This document shows, piece after piece, positions 18,067-28,502 of a DNA stretch of 64,000 nucleotides. The notes under the pieces were generated by a model. It made no database searches. It was not told the DNA's origin and saw only the letters and a list, made by a program, of their open reading frames with translations. The translations under genes and the position numbers were made by a program. Every line of letters starts with the position of its first letter. The first letter of the stretch is position 1. This DNA is from Planktothrix rubescens CCAP 1459/22 (GTDB lineage: Bacteria > Cyanobacteriota > Cyanobacteriia > Cyanobacteriales > Microcoleaceae), in contig LR882958.1 in NCBI GenBank assembly GCA_904830895.1, forward strand, positions 1,544,001 through 1,608,000, read 5' to 3'.

Positions 18067-18804
18067 ATGTCTAGTCCGATTAATCCTCCTGAATCTGAAG
18101 TGGTTGTTTCTCAAGTTCCTGCTAGATTATTATTAGTAGATGATGAACCCGGACTGCGAGAAGCTGTACAAGCTTATTTAGAAGATAGTAATTTTAGTGT
18201 TGATACGGCCAGTAATGCCAAACAAGGGTGGGAAATATTACAGCAAAGTTTACCCGATTTAGTGATTACTGATGTAATGATGCCGGAAGTTGACGGTTAT
18301 CAATTTTTACAACAGATGCGGGAAGACCCCCGTTTTAAAGCCTTACCCGTTGTTTTCCTAACTGCTAAAGGGATGAAAAGCGATCGTATCCAAGGGTATC
18401 AAGCCGGATGTGATGCTTATTTATCTAAACCTTTTGATCCTGAAGAATTGGTAGTAATTGTTAAAAATTTATTAGCCAGACAAGCCGCCCTTCGTAATAG
18501 TAGTGGTGATGGCAACCCCGATATTGCCACCTTAGCAGGTCAAATTGCCCGGATTGAAAATATGTTAAAAGGCAAAAGTGGAATTCATCAAACCCCACCC
18601 CCAATTAAAATTGATTTAACCCCTCGAGAACAGAGTGTTTTAGATTTAGTCGCTAAAGGATTAATGAACAAAGAAATAGCGCGGGATTTAGAAACCAGTG
18701 TGCGGAATGTGGAAAAATATGTCAGTCGTCTGTTTACAAAAACCGGAACCAATAGTCGGACAGAATTAGTCCGTTATGCCCTCGAACATGGATTAACTCA
18801 GTAA
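18067..18804 (+). CDS. rre1: NarL/LuxR-type response regulator, Rre1/Ycf29-like
   Basis: A 245-residue regulator. The receiver domain covers residues about 20-140 (acidic pair DDE near 27, phospho-acceptor Asp in 'LVITDVMMPE', Lys in 'LSKPFDP'). A LuxR-type DNA-binding domain follows at about 180-243 ('LTPREQSVLDLVAKGLMNKEIA', 'SVRNVEKYVSRLF'; key residues). Length and linker match the cyanobacterial Rre1 (slr1783)/plastid Ycf29 family, which responds to heat, salt and redox stress with Hik2/Hik34-type kinases. No kinase lies nearby, consistent with that system. The assignment to Rre1 rather than another NarL regulator is from recognition, not a tree. Confidence 0.75.
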   Translation: MSSPINPPESEVVVSQVPARLLLVDDEPGLREAVQAYLEDSNFSVDTASNAKQGWEILQQSLPDLVITDVMMPEVDGYQFLQQMREDPRFKALPVVFLTAKGMKSDRIQGYQAGCDAYLSKPFDPEELVVIVKNLLARQAALRNSSGDGNPDIATLAGQIARIENMLKGKSGIHQTPPPIKIDLTPREQSVLDLVAKGLMNKEIARDLETSVRNVEKYVSRLFTKTGTNSRTELVRYALEHGLTQ

Positions 18805-18892
18805 AGAATAGTGAAGATGGGAAGGAGAAATCCTTCCATGTTTTAATCTTAGGGGAACGGATATCATTAAGGCTTTGATTAGCTTCTGGACT

Positions 18893-19657
18893 TTAAAGCC
18901 GCAGTAACAAGTTACGACCATGAGTATCTGTACCACAGGTGTTGAGCAAACCATAGCCATCTGTTAACTGTTTAACTTGGTTGGTAATTTTAGCGGTCGG
19001 TAGCCAAGGGTTTGTATGACGATAGGCATAATAGACTTCAATCCCATCAATCCCTAAATGAGCCGCTTCCGTAATTAATTCCGGCACCGGATAACGATAA
19101 CGGGCTGGATGAGCTAAAACAGCCAATCCTCCCGCCTGTTGAATCGCAATAATCACGTTTTTAGCAGAATAGGCATCTGTTCCCTCGGTGGTGCAGCCTT
19201 GTAGATAGGGTTGCAAACTAGAAGCGTCGGGATCAAAAGCATAACCGAGAATATGGACATCCACAGCCAATAACCGGGCATTAATTTCTACTCCCGTCCA
19301 TAACCGAGGAGCCTGATTCACCCGTTTAGGATACTTATGTTTCCAGTTATCTAACCACTTTTGAGCTTCTTTGTAGCCTTGGGTACTATGATGATCGGTA
19401 ATGGTCAGTCCTTTTAAACCAATTTCAATCGCCTGTTCCATGACTTCATAGGGTTCTAACTGCCCATCTGAACGTCGAGTATGGAGGTGAAAGTTATAGG
19501 ACTTGGGGCAGCTTCTCGCATTCAAGGTTTGAAAGACCTGTTGCAGTGAAGACCGATCTTGGGCTGGGGGTGTCAATAATGATGATTTCACAAATCCTGT
19601 CTGGATGTGAAACCACCTTGATAACGATTCAAAATCTGAGGTTAGATTAACACTCAT
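18893..19657 (-). CDS. PHP-domain metal-dependent phosphoesterase
   Basis: A 254-residue protein with the PHP superfamily metal-binding motifs: 'FHLHTRRSDG' (H-x-H), 'LTITDHHST', 'LAVLAHPARY' and a final 'CGTDTHG'. It resembles the TrpH/YciV-like branch that acts on short nucleic-acid or nucleotide phosphates, but the substrate cannot be given. An N-terminal extension of about 55 residues precedes the catalytic domain. It converges on the Rre1-type gene. Confidence 0.83.
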   Translation of the reverse strand: MSVNLTSDFESLSRWFHIQTGFVKSSLLTPPAQDRSSLQQVFQTLNARSCPKSYNFHLHTRRSDGQLEPYEVMEQAIEIGLKGLTITDHHSTQGYKEAQKWLDNWKHKYPKRVNQAPRLWTGVEINARLLAVDVHILGYAFDPDASSLQPYLQGCTTEGTDAYSAKNVIIAIQQAGGLAVLAHPARYRYPVPELITEAAHLGIDGIEVYYAYRHTNPWLPTAKITNQVKQLTDGYGLLNTCGTDTHGRNLLLRL

Positions 19658-19947
19658 ACCGTCTTCATCTTAATAAACTGTTACTATAATCTACTGTATC
19701 GAATTTATTGGGCAGTTGCTACCAGATAGGGTTAAAATTGACCAATTTTAGATTTAAAATTCTTATATAAGGAAATGGGCAATAGGTAATAGGGTGTTAT
19801 GGGTTAACGGTATTCACGGTAAGTGATTAAAGATACTATAATTGCTGAACACCTAAAACTCGAAACCCTGGGGTAAGACTTGTCCTCACCCCCTACTATT
19901 ATTTGGGTCGATAAATTTTGTAATTGCAATCACAAATAAGTTGTAAA

Positions 19948-20376
19948 TTACAACCTTAGTTCTCTATTTACCGTGATTCCTCTTTGAGCTAACTTACGGA
20001 ATTTATTATCACCTTTTAAGTGAATTCCATTAGAGGCAATCCAATGAAAAGACTTTGGCTCTTTATTCAATTCAGGGGCATCATTGATAAGAAAATCTTT
20101 TAACCACTGAAGCTTATTCAGAACAGACTTTACTTCATCTGTTTTAGCAGTATGTACTTCGATAAAATAAGTTTTACCATCATATCCAACTGCATAGTCC
20201 CAACGTGAAGCATTAGGATATATTGATTTAACTGCTGTATCAATATCAACACTCCCTTCACATTTACTGGGATCAAGAGGTTTTACTTTGCTACGATTTG
20301 AACCTAGAGCTTTTAATCCCTTTTCAAAAGCATTCTCTAATAAAGGGGTATTCTCGATCGCTTTCTTAAAACTCAT
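19948..20376 (-). CDS. Small nuclease-like partner of the adjacent ATPase (PD-(D/E)xK-like)
   Basis: A 142-residue soluble protein of no family I recognise. The middle has 'RWDYAVGYDGKTYFIEVHTAK': an Asp (60), a glycine-containing turn, then a hydrophobic strand ending in E73-V-H75 with K78 close by. That spacing is like a PD-(D/E)xK nuclease core with His in place of the usual Lys, followed by a helix ('KLQWLKDFL'). The nuclease idea is an inference from this pattern only. The ATG overlaps the ATPase stop (ATGA, 20373-20376) and is preceded by GGAGAAGGA, so the pair is translationally coupled. Confidence 0.55.
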   Translation of the reverse strand: MSFKKAIENTPLLENAFEKGLKALGSNRSKVKPLDPSKCEGSVDIDTAVKSIYPNASRWDYAVGYDGKTYFIEVHTAKTDEVKSVLNKLQWLKDFLINDAPELNKEPKSFHWIASNGIHLKGDNKFRKLAQRGITVNRELRL

Positions 20377-21518
20377 TCCTTCTCCTGAATCGCTTGGGAA
20401 ACAACATCCGATGCCTGACTACTAAAGCTAGTTAATCCCCCCCAGTTAGCGATCGCAGGGTCAGGATCAAATGGATCTAAAGATGAAATATCACGCACAT
20501 AAACACCGTCTTCTTTTTGGTCGAAATAGTAGGTCGAAAAAGTCTTATGATTGAGAATATTCTCAAATAATTTTGTAGTTGGGGCAGACGACTTCAGAGC
20601 AAAAAGTTTATAAAGATATTTGATATCAGTATTCTGTTCTCGTAAGAAACGAATAGCCCAAACCGCTTCTAAAAGCACAGGAGAGTGAGTTGAAATCAGT
20701 AAGCGATATCCTCGATGCAAAAGTTCCAAACACATCAAAATTACTGATAAAATTGCTTGAGGATGCAATCCCATTTCTGGTTCTTCAATTACGACCCAAT
20801 CTATATCAGACTTTTTAGATGCTTTTGATATCGGCATTAGCCAATAAAGACCTAGAAGTAAAGGCATAAATTCTCGTTGTCCAGCAGACCAAGACATGAA
20901 GGATAAGCGATTTCCATTCATATTAATTTGGATGCTTTTACTCATTCCAGTGGTGTTAAGTTCTACCTGAGCACCGTGAAAAATACTATGATCTAGTGAA
21001 TCACGAAGTTCTTGTTTAAGGCGACCTTTCTGGGGAAAGATTGGACTGCCTTTATTACCCAAACCTTGTTGCATTAGTAGCAATAAATGCTCGCTAAAAT
21101 TGCGAACGACATAGGGAGCTCCATTAAAGCTCCGAAACAATCGAGGCCATCCATTCTCGATGGTTAGCACACGCTGGGCTGGCATAAAGAAAAGCTGCTC
21201 TTTTTTTCGGCTATTTTCATTCAATAATTGGTCTAAATTTATAATTTTGTTATCGCCACATATTTCTGTGTTTTTACTCCAGATATTCCGCATTCCCTCT
21301 CCGAAATAAAGCTCGATTAAATTATTGATATCTCCTTCCCAGTCATAGCCATTTTTTTTGATCGTATTCACAATATCTCCACTATCAAGTAAGAGTTTTA
21401 TTAATTGCAATAAAATACTTTTTCCAGTAGCTTGAGCGCCAATGAATAAAGTTAAATCGCCAAATTCTATGTCTGCTTTTTTAATTTGTCCTAAATTAGT
21501 AAGGTTAAGTTGCTTCAT
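20373..21518 (-). CDS. ABC/RecF-like AAA ATPase (AAA_21 type), first gene of a two-gene cassette
   Basis: A 381-residue SMC/RecF-type ATPase without a long coiled coil. Walker A GAQATGKS (residues 27-34) follows an N-terminal 'LTNLGQIKKADIEFGDL'; a signature-like 'SWSAGQRE' is at 209-216; Walker B is 'WVVIEEPEMGLHP' (241-253, catalytic Glu); an H-loop 'LISTHSP' is at 274-280. This set is shared with the ATPases of OLD, Septu, PARIS and retron-linked defence systems. No TOPRIM domain follows. Its partner is the overlapping 142-residue gene. The genomic spot, with non-conserved spacers on both sides, fits an accessory insertion. Confidence 0.75.
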   Translation of the reverse strand: MKQLNLTNLGQIKKADIEFGDLTLFIGAQATGKSILLQLIKLLLDSGDIVNTIKKNGYDWEGDINNLIELYFGEGMRNIWSKNTEICGDNKIINLDQLLNENSRKKEQLFFMPAQRVLTIENGWPRLFRSFNGAPYVVRNFSEHLLLLMQQGLGNKGSPIFPQKGRLKQELRDSLDHSIFHGAQVELNTTGMSKSIQINMNGNRLSFMSWSAGQREFMPLLLGLYWLMPISKASKKSDIDWVVIEEPEMGLHPQAILSVILMCLELLHRGYRLLISTHSPVLLEAVWAIRFLREQNTDIKYLYKLFALKSSAPTTKLFENILNHKTFSTYYFDQKEDGVYVRDISSLDPFDPDPAIANWGGLTSFSSQASDVVSQAIQEKE

Positions 21519-21571
21519 GCTTTTATCTATTGATTGTAAAGAATAAATGAGATTGATTTTAAATTAATATT

Positions 21572-21634
21572 AAAACCCAGTTTCTTAATTGTAGCATATT
21601 TGGGAAATTGTATCACAACCAGAAACTGGGTTTT
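21572..21634. repeat. 14-bp inverted repeat with 35-nt spacer
   Basis: AAAACCCAGTTTCT (21572-21585) and its perfect reverse complement (21621-21634). It lies between the ATPase start and the stop codon of the GDYXXLXY gene and may terminate the latter, or be a small dispersed element. Confidence 0.65.
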
Positions 21635-21640
21635 GGAGAA

Positions 21641-22291
21641 TTAAAATTTGTAATTGCGATCGCGCACCCACAAACTAACTGGAATTGCTTTTCCTTGAGC
21701 ATTAATTTTCACTTCCACAACAAAAGATTGTTGATTATTCCTTTGTGCTTCTGTAATGGTATTATTAATTTGATCACGTTGGTTTTCTGGCATATAATAT
21801 CGTTCTAAACCGTATTCAATATTCCATCCCGTTGATTTTCCCTGTAAAGCTATTTGATTATTAGATAAATTATCAGGATATTCAGCACTGACTTTTATCG
21901 GTTTCCAAGCTGAGGGATGTGGAGATTTAGACGCATCTTTGGGTTTTTCTAAGATCACATAAATTAAGGTTCCCTGGGGTAAATATTCCGCGCCTTGAGC
22001 AACTTCTTTCCAACCGGGAAGTGCTTTGAGAGTATCAGCACTGGAAATATTATAACTCAGGGTTTGATAATATCCTCGGAAAAAATCATAGGGGTCAACG
22101 GGGGCGGTTTGTAATACCACAGTTTTTCCCGTTACCTGAGTATAAAACGCTTGGGAAGGAACTGCTAAAATTAGGATTAATTGAAATAATAACGGAAATA
22201 AAAATTTCCAAACATGGATCTGTTTTTTAACAACAGGAGACGGAGTTAAAATAACGGAAGATTGAGTATCATTCGAGTTAGAAGAATTCAT
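21641..22291 (-). CDS. GDYXXLXY-domain protein
   Basis: A 216-residue protein with one N-terminal membrane helix (about residues 28-48). It is followed by the GDYXXLXY-family pattern 'VDPYDFFRGYYQTLSYNIS'; here the name motif reads G-Y-Y-Q-T-L-S-Y. The exported C-terminal part ends in 'LWVRDRNYKF'. These proteins usually sit next to DUF2157 membrane proteins, as here (26 bp downstream of the DUF2157 stop, same strand). The function is unknown; an extracytoplasmic location is inferred from the helix. Confidence 0.82.
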   Translation of the reverse strand: MNSSNSNDTQSSVILTPSPVVKKQIHVWKFLFPLLFQLILILAVPSQAFYTQVTGKTVVLQTAPVDPYDFFRGYYQTLSYNISSADTLKALPGWKEVAQGAEYLPQGTLIYVILEKPKDASKSPHPSAWKPIKVSAEYPDNLSNNQIALQGKSTGWNIEYGLERYYMPENQRDQINNTITEAQRNNQQSFVVEVKINAQGKAIPVSLWVRDRNYKF

Positions 22292-22317
22292 GATTTTGAC
22301 TCCTAAAAATTGATGAA

Positions 22318-23721
22318 TTAACGATTTTGGGTTCTAGCAGCAGCTAATAAATGGCGTTCAAACCATAATCCAGCCAGAATTACCCCCACACCACATAAGG
22401 TAAATACAAAGGCTTTTAAAATCAATTCTGTGTTATATTCAAAGGTACGACTCATGATTTGGGTAACTAATAAAATCATCCCGCCCCAAAAGGCAAATCG
22501 TTGAGTTTGGGCGAGTCCAATTCTAATTAATCCCGTTGCTAATGTAAACATCTGCACATTGAATAAAAATGTGGCTATTTCAGGAATTAAATTGATTTGT
22601 AAATGCCAGAAAAAGATAAATCCTGTTAATCCTAAAAATCCGGCAATGACGCTAGTAACCGAATCAAATCCCCATCTATTCGGGTGAATAGCACCGGGTT
22701 TAATCAATTGAAACCATTGCCATAAAACTATTCCTAGAAAGATATAAAAATCAATCAGAAGGAAATTACTCATGAACACTGAATTGTTGGAATTGTTCTG
22801 TAAAAGATCATTCCAAACTCCATTAAAAGATAAACCAAAAAATACAATACTTAACTGAATAATGGAGAGAGTGCGGGCTGAGGGTTGAAAGGGTCTACTA
22901 TCAATCATCGGCCATAAAATATCATCATAACTCCACAGTAAAGCGGGAGTAAAAATAAACATAATGGCGAAGATTAACCCTTCGGGTAAATCAGAATTTA
23001 GCAGGGGAAGAATGCTGATTTGTAAAGCGGGAATGAGAATCAGTAAGGTCATAATAAATAAGACCCGGGACTGACAACGATAGGCGAGGGGAATGAATAG
23101 AAATCCGGCAATTAAAGGGGTATGTTCTAGGAATAAATGTAATATAGAAAAGGGTTGAGGTGAGTATAAATTAGATGCTCCACTCCAATAACCCATACCA
23201 TACAATAGTAGTCCTAAAAATCCTAAAGAAGTCAATTGCAGACTATAGGACATGGCTAAAACACCAATTCCCCAGACTAAAAATAGTTCATAAACTGAAC
23301 CACTTTGATGAAAAATTTGCCCCATCAAGGCAATATTTGCTCCTAAAATTAAGGCTCCAAATAGTAATAATCCTTGACCTAATTTTTGTTTTCTTCCTAC
23401 TTCAAAGGAGTCTGATGGTTGTTGCCATAAATAAAAGCCAGTTGCATTGACTCCTATAAATAAACTCAGAAGTAGGATGACTTTAACGGTTTTTGACCAG
23501 TCCTGCCAATTAGCTGCCACAAAGGTAATGACACCTAAACCTAATAGAATGGCTCCTAACCCTATTAAAATCATGACAAACCGACTACTGGCGGCGGTTT
23601 CAAGATGATTAAATTGATAGCGGTTGGCTAACTGTTGATAGACAGAATCATCAATTATTTGTTCTTCTTGCCAGAGTTTGGCTTCGTGACGAAGTTGGCG
23701 ACGGAATTTTTCGTTAATCAT
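22318..23721 (-). CDS. DUF2157 multi-pass membrane protein
   Basis: A 467-residue protein. An N-terminal cytoplasmic segment with the DUF2157 pattern ('LRHEAKLWQEEQIIDDSVYQQL', key residues LWQEEQII) is followed by about twelve hydrophobic helices. The start of helix 1-2 ('GLGVITFVAANWQDWS') is the conserved family core. Paired with the GDYXXLXY gene, it probably forms one membrane unit, but no role is known. The ORF ends in a basic tail after the last helix. Confidence 0.83.
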   Translation of the reverse strand: MINEKFRRQLRHEAKLWQEEQIIDDSVYQQLANRYQFNHLETAASSRFVMILIGLGAILLGLGVITFVAANWQDWSKTVKVILLLSLFIGVNATGFYLWQQPSDSFEVGRKQKLGQGLLLFGALILGANIALMGQIFHQSGSVYELFLVWGIGVLAMSYSLQLTSLGFLGLLLYGMGYWSGASNLYSPQPFSILHLFLEHTPLIAGFLFIPLAYRCQSRVLFIMTLLILIPALQISILPLLNSDLPEGLIFAIMFIFTPALLWSYDDILWPMIDSRPFQPSARTLSIIQLSIVFFGLSFNGVWNDLLQNNSNNSVFMSNFLLIDFYIFLGIVLWQWFQLIKPGAIHPNRWGFDSVTSVIAGFLGLTGFIFFWHLQINLIPEIATFLFNVQMFTLATGLIRIGLAQTQRFAFWGGMILLVTQIMSRTFEYNTELILKAFVFTLCGVGVILAGLWFERHLLAAARTQNR

Positions 23722-23885
23722 TTGAGGTGATATGAAATAATGTTAAAACTGAGTGATATAATCCTATTTTAGTTCTAACCTAAATATTCTGGAAAGTACA
23801 ATTCTGGTTTTAATTGAAAATCAGGATTAATTATTTAGGTCTGTGACAGATTGTTAACTTGCACAGAGAAAAAATACTCAAAATC

Positions 23886-24734
23886 CTAGAATGGCTTTTT
23901 TCTTGATTTAGATGCTAAAAAAGTTAGCATTTTTTCAAATACTTGGACGGCTAGTTCTGGATCATTATCTCTAGTAAATATATCATAATTGGGATGGGAA
24001 TTTGCCTCTATAAACCAATATTGATGATCTTTGTCTATGGCAATATCTAACCCGGTATATTTTAAATCTAATTCTTGAAAAATAGGTTGACAAAATGTTT
24101 CTATTTCTGATATAATACGAGGATTATTAATATATTTGGCTCGCGCTCCTTGCCAATGTAAAGGACTTAGATTTCCGGTAAAGGTTGCTTGAGTAATATC
24201 TTTTTCATAGAGTAAAATTAATTCTTGATTTAAAAAAACGGCTCGATATTCCCGTTGGATTAAAATATACTCTTGAGCAACAGCAATATAATCATAACTT
24301 TTATCATGAATGTTAAAAATTGTGGTTAATGCGGTTTCAATTTCCTCAAAACTTTTACATAAAAAAACATTCTGCCCACTGGAACCAGAATTACGTTTAA
24401 CAATCACGGGAAATGGGAATATCCTCTCAATTTCTTGAGCAATATCAGGAATGGTTTTAAACTTTAAATACTCTTGATATTTCTCATCGCAAAATAGGGA
24501 AAGAAAGCCCGATGTTTTCGGAATTTTAATTTTTCCCTTTAAAATCGAGTAAGTATATTCCTTATCTTTGAGAATTTTGAAAACAGATTGATCGACAAAA
24601 GGTGTGCTATAATTACAGAAATAATAATTTTTATCGAGTTTGATTTTGATTAAATTCTCATGATCATGGAGAATTTCATAATCAATATTTAGATTCTGGC
24701 AAGCCTGGAGTAATAGCCTAATATTATTTAACAT
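23886..24734 (-). CDS. ATP-grasp domain protein (RimK/D-Ala-D-Ala ligase-like)
   Basis: A 282-residue protein with the ATP-grasp fold. The B-domain Lys and Gly-rich loop are in 'VIVKRNSGSSGQNVFL', an adenine-contact segment is 'VAQEYI', and metal-binding residues are in 'GLDIAIDKDHQYWFIEANSHPN' (Glu-Ala-Asn, key residues EAN). ATP-grasp enzymes join a carboxylate to an amine or thiol through an acyl phosphate; the substrate is unknown. The short N-terminal pre-ATP domain is Asn/Lys-rich. It stands alone. Confidence 0.78.
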   Translation of the reverse strand: MLNNIRLLLQACQNLNIDYEILHDHENLIKIKLDKNYYFCNYSTPFVDQSVFKILKDKEYTYSILKGKIKIPKTSGFLSLFCDEKYQEYLKFKTIPDIAQEIERIFPFPVIVKRNSGSSGQNVFLCKSFEEIETALTTIFNIHDKSYDYIAVAQEYILIQREYRAVFLNQELILLYEKDITQATFTGNLSPLHWQGARAKYINNPRIISEIETFCQPIFQELDLKYTGLDIAIDKDHQYWFIEANSHPNYDIFTRDNDPELAVQVFEKMLTFLASKSRKKPF

Positions 24735-24854
24735 AAAAATAGTAGGGAATTATGAATTACGAATGGGGGAAAAATCTGTAAACGGAAATTGGAGACGGCT
24801 GAAAAGACGCTTTAAATAACGCCTAGGCTATCTCCTAATTCCATTATCATAGAG

Positions 24855-25499
24855 TTACCGAGTGGGATTATTTCCCTGTACTTGTTGGCGACCATTACGA
24901 ATCACTCGCATCATTTCATTTAACTGTTGTTCGATGCTTCCTAGGACGTGATCTGCATAGTCATCGGCGCCGTTTTGAATTTCTTCGCATTCAGCCATAG
25001 TCCGCGATCGCATTTCCTCTAATTCCTGTTGAAGACGATAACGAATTTGTTCAATTTCAGACAAGGTTTGTTGCTGAAGCGTGTCACATTCATTTTGAAC
25101 CTGTTGACGCAATTGATCAGCTTCAGATTTTGCTTGTTGAATCAAACCCATTTCATTTAATATTCTAGCGGCTCTTTGTTCAGCCATAGTGACAATTTCC
25201 TGAGCATATTCTTCCGCTTCTTGGAGAATTTCATCCTTATGACGGACAATAATATCTGACTCTTGAAATGCACTAGGTAAATTCAATCGAATCAAATCTA
25301 ATTGATCCAGTAATTGTTCTTCATCGACTAAAGTTCGTCGAGTTAATGGAATTCTAGGACTATCGAGAATCATCTCCTCCAGTCGGTTAAGTTCCCGTTG
25401 AATATCAATTCCAGGGGAATTACTGACAGTAGTTTCCGGTTCTACACGGAGTCCATTTTGTTCGGGTTCTAGTCTTGGGGTTGATTCCTGGCGTAACAT
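24855..25499 (-). CDS. cdv3: DivIVA/Cdv3-like coiled-coil cell-division protein
   Basis: A 214-residue hydrophilic protein. Residues about 70-205 form a nearly continuous coiled coil rich in Gln/Glu ('[20 protein letters not shown]', '[17 protein letters not shown]'). The order '[11 protein letters not shown]...' then 'EEYAQEIV' then 'RILNEMG' is that of cyanobacterial Cdv3, a DivIVA-type factor needed for normal division-septum placement. The name is by recognition of this pattern, not by a search. The ATG lies inside coaD, 31 bp before its stop and in another frame, so translation is probably coupled to coaD. Confidence 0.6.
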   Translation of the reverse strand: MLRQESTPRLEPEQNGLRVEPETTVSNSPGIDIQRELNRLEEMILDSPRIPLTRRTLVDEEQLLDQLDLIRLNLPSAFQESDIIVRHKDEILQEAEEYAQEIVTMAEQRAARILNEMGLIQQAKSEADQLRQQVQNECDTLQQQTLSEIEQIRYRLQQELEEMRSRTMAECEEIQNGADDYADHVLGSIEQQLNEMMRVIRNGRQQVQGNNPTR

Positions 25500-25960
25500 T
25501 TATATAATTCTTTAGCAACGTGATTAGGAACAAGATGATCAACAGAACCTCCAAATCGGGCAATTTCTTTAACAACACTACTAGAGAGGAAACTATATTC
25601 CTTTGAGGTTGCCAAAAATACCGTTTCAATTTCTGTTGATAGAGTTTTATTGATATGAGCCATTTGCAGTTCTAACTCAAAATCAGAAAGAACTCGCAGC
25701 CCTCGAATTAACACTTGAGCATTCCGTAGTTTTGCATAGTCTACCGTTAGACCGTCAAAACTGGCTACTTCCAGATTGTTCAGATGTTGGGTACTGTAGC
25801 TGATTTGTTCCATCCTTTCCCCTACGCTAAATAAAGGCTTTTTATTAGGATTTCCCAATACCGCCACAATCACCTGTTCAAATAGTTTACAACCTCGCTC
25901 AATGACATCTAAATGTCCTAACGTAACCGGATCAAAGCTACCAGGATAAAGGGCAATCAC
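25469..25960 (-). CDS. coaD: Phosphopantetheine adenylyltransferase
   Basis: A 163-residue nucleotidyltransferase of normal CoaD length. It has '[17 protein letters not shown]' (T/HxGH motif), '[13 protein letters not shown]' and '[13 protein letters not shown]' in the right order. It makes dephospho-CoA from 4'-phosphopantetheine and ATP, the fourth step of CoA synthesis. It is followed on the same strand by the Cdv3-like gene with a 31-bp out-of-frame overlap. Confidence 0.95.
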   Translation of the reverse strand: MIALYPGSFDPVTLGHLDVIERGCKLFEQVIVAVLGNPNKKPLFSVGERMEQISYSTQHLNNLEVASFDGLTVDYAKLRNAQVLIRGLRVLSDFELELQMAHINKTLSTEIETVFLATSKEYSFLSSSVVKEIARFGGSVDHLVPNHVAKELYKCYARNQPQD

Positions 25961-26161
25961 TCGTCATGGCAAGATGAATATTATTACCAGATTATAGAGC
26001 GAAGGGGGAACGGAGCCTTAAAACACAGTTATGTCGTAAATCTAACCCGAACAAAACCTTAAAATGTTCCAAGGACTGCGACTAGATCAACCCATAACCT
26101 GTTAACGTGATCTCTTGTCTCAACTCTTTGAAGCCTGGGACACCTCTTAACGGACTAATAA

Positions 26162-27466
<1,305 letters not shown>

Positions 27467-27478
27467 CTCGGAAACACC

Positions 27479-27510
27479 AATAAAACAGTCCAGCCTTGGG
27501 CTGTTTTATT
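27479..27510 (+). terminator. Rho-independent terminator of eno
   Basis: AATAAAACAG (27479-27488) pairs with CTGTTTTATT (27501-27510) around a 12-nt loop, ending in a T/A-rich tract 13 bp past the eno stop. Confidence 0.75.
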
Positions 27511-27548
27511 AATATTATTTGGAAAAATCACAAAAAATCAAACTAGAC

Positions 27549-28184
27549 ATGAACAGAAACAAAAATATTCAGAAGGGTGCAATGCTTTTCTTAACGGGAT
27601 TAGCAACGGTCGGTTTAGTTTTAGGAGAAGCGGTATTTTCTTCAGCCAGCGCTGCTCAACAGTTATTTTGTAATGGACGAATGAATAATGGTTGGACTTA
27701 TTCAGCCCAGTTTCTTAACGGTCGTTTCACAGAAATTCGTTGGGAACGTTCAGGACAGCCCCCCATCGTTTCTAACCTAAGTTTTCAATCCACCAATAAC
27801 GCCAGACAACCTGTTTATACAGGGTCAATTATGGCAGCCACAATGGTAACTTTAGTTGATCTTTCTCGTGGTAATGTGCGACCGGGTTCACAAATATCGG
27901 TTACGGCGGAAGAATGGGGCACCAGCACCGGAAATTGTGGTCTCTCCTCGGGTAACTCGATGGGAAACTCCTCTGACTGGTTTACTAACGCCCGGAAAAA
28001 TTTAATTGGTTCTAATGAAAATCAAGCCAGACGTTGGCTGACAAGAAACAATTTCGTCTTTAATCAAACGATGGAACATACTAATCGCCGTATCATTGAG
28101 CGATGGAGTCGTAATAACCCCAATGGAGTTATTGATGTGATTTTTGTCAATAATAGGGTGTCTGATGTGGTGATGGTTCGTTAA
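27549..28184 (+). CDS. Secreted protein of unknown function
   Basis: A 211-residue protein with a clear signal peptide (residues about 8-36, 'AMLFLTGLATVGLVLGEAVF' then Ala-Ser-Ala-Ala). The mature part begins 'LFCNGRMNNGWTYSAQF' and contains two Cys, consistent with one disulphide. The C-terminal third ('NQARRWLTRNNFVFNQT', 'GVIDVIFVNNRVSDVV') looks like a small beta-rich module of the BLIP/PepSY-like kind, but I do not assign a family. A TTG start at 27519 is possible; the ATG at 27549 puts the signal peptide right at the N-terminus. A long heptamer array follows 19 bp downstream. Confidence 0.6.
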   Translation: MNRNKNIQKGAMLFLTGLATVGLVLGEAVFSSASAAQQLFCNGRMNNGWTYSAQFLNGRFTEIRWERSGQPPIVSNLSFQSTNNARQPVYTGSIMAATMVTLVDLSRGNVRPGSQISVTAEEWGTSTGNCGLSSGNSMGNSSDWFTNARKNLIGSNENQARRWLTRNNFVFNQTMEHTNRRIIERWSRNNPNGVIDVIFVNNRVSDVVMVR

Positions 28185-28202
28185 TACAATTGGCAAAGAA
28201 AT

Positions 28203-28383
28203 AGGTAATGGGTAATGGGTAATGGGTAATTGGTAATTGGTAATTGGTAATTGGTAATTGGTAATGGGTAATTGGTAATTGGTAATGGGTAATTGGTAAT
28301 GGGTAATGGGTAATCGGTAATGGGTAATCGGTAATGGGTAATCGGTAATCGGTAATCGGTAATGGGTAATCGGTAATGGGTAG
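28203..28383. repeat. Heptanucleotide tandem array (GGTAATN)
   Basis: About 26 uninterrupted copies of a 7-nt unit GGTAATG/T/C over 180 bp. Variation is confined to the last position (G, T or C). Reading frames across it on the minus strand (repeating P-I-T-x-Y-x-L) are artefacts of the repeat. This is the longest STRR-type array in the window. Confidence 0.95.
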
Positions 28384-28502
28384 AGTTTCTTGTTCTTCTA
28401 AATACGCATTTAATTGCAAACAATTAAGGGCGCATTTACTATAAAAAATGAACCTAAAAACCCATTATCCATTACAACAACCTCGCACAAAGCCCACGCA
28501 CT

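Noticed and set aside
28147-28423. Minus-strand reading frames of repeating P-I-T-x-Y units
   Set aside because: They are pure translation of the 7-nt array in three frames, with no start context or non-repeat content.
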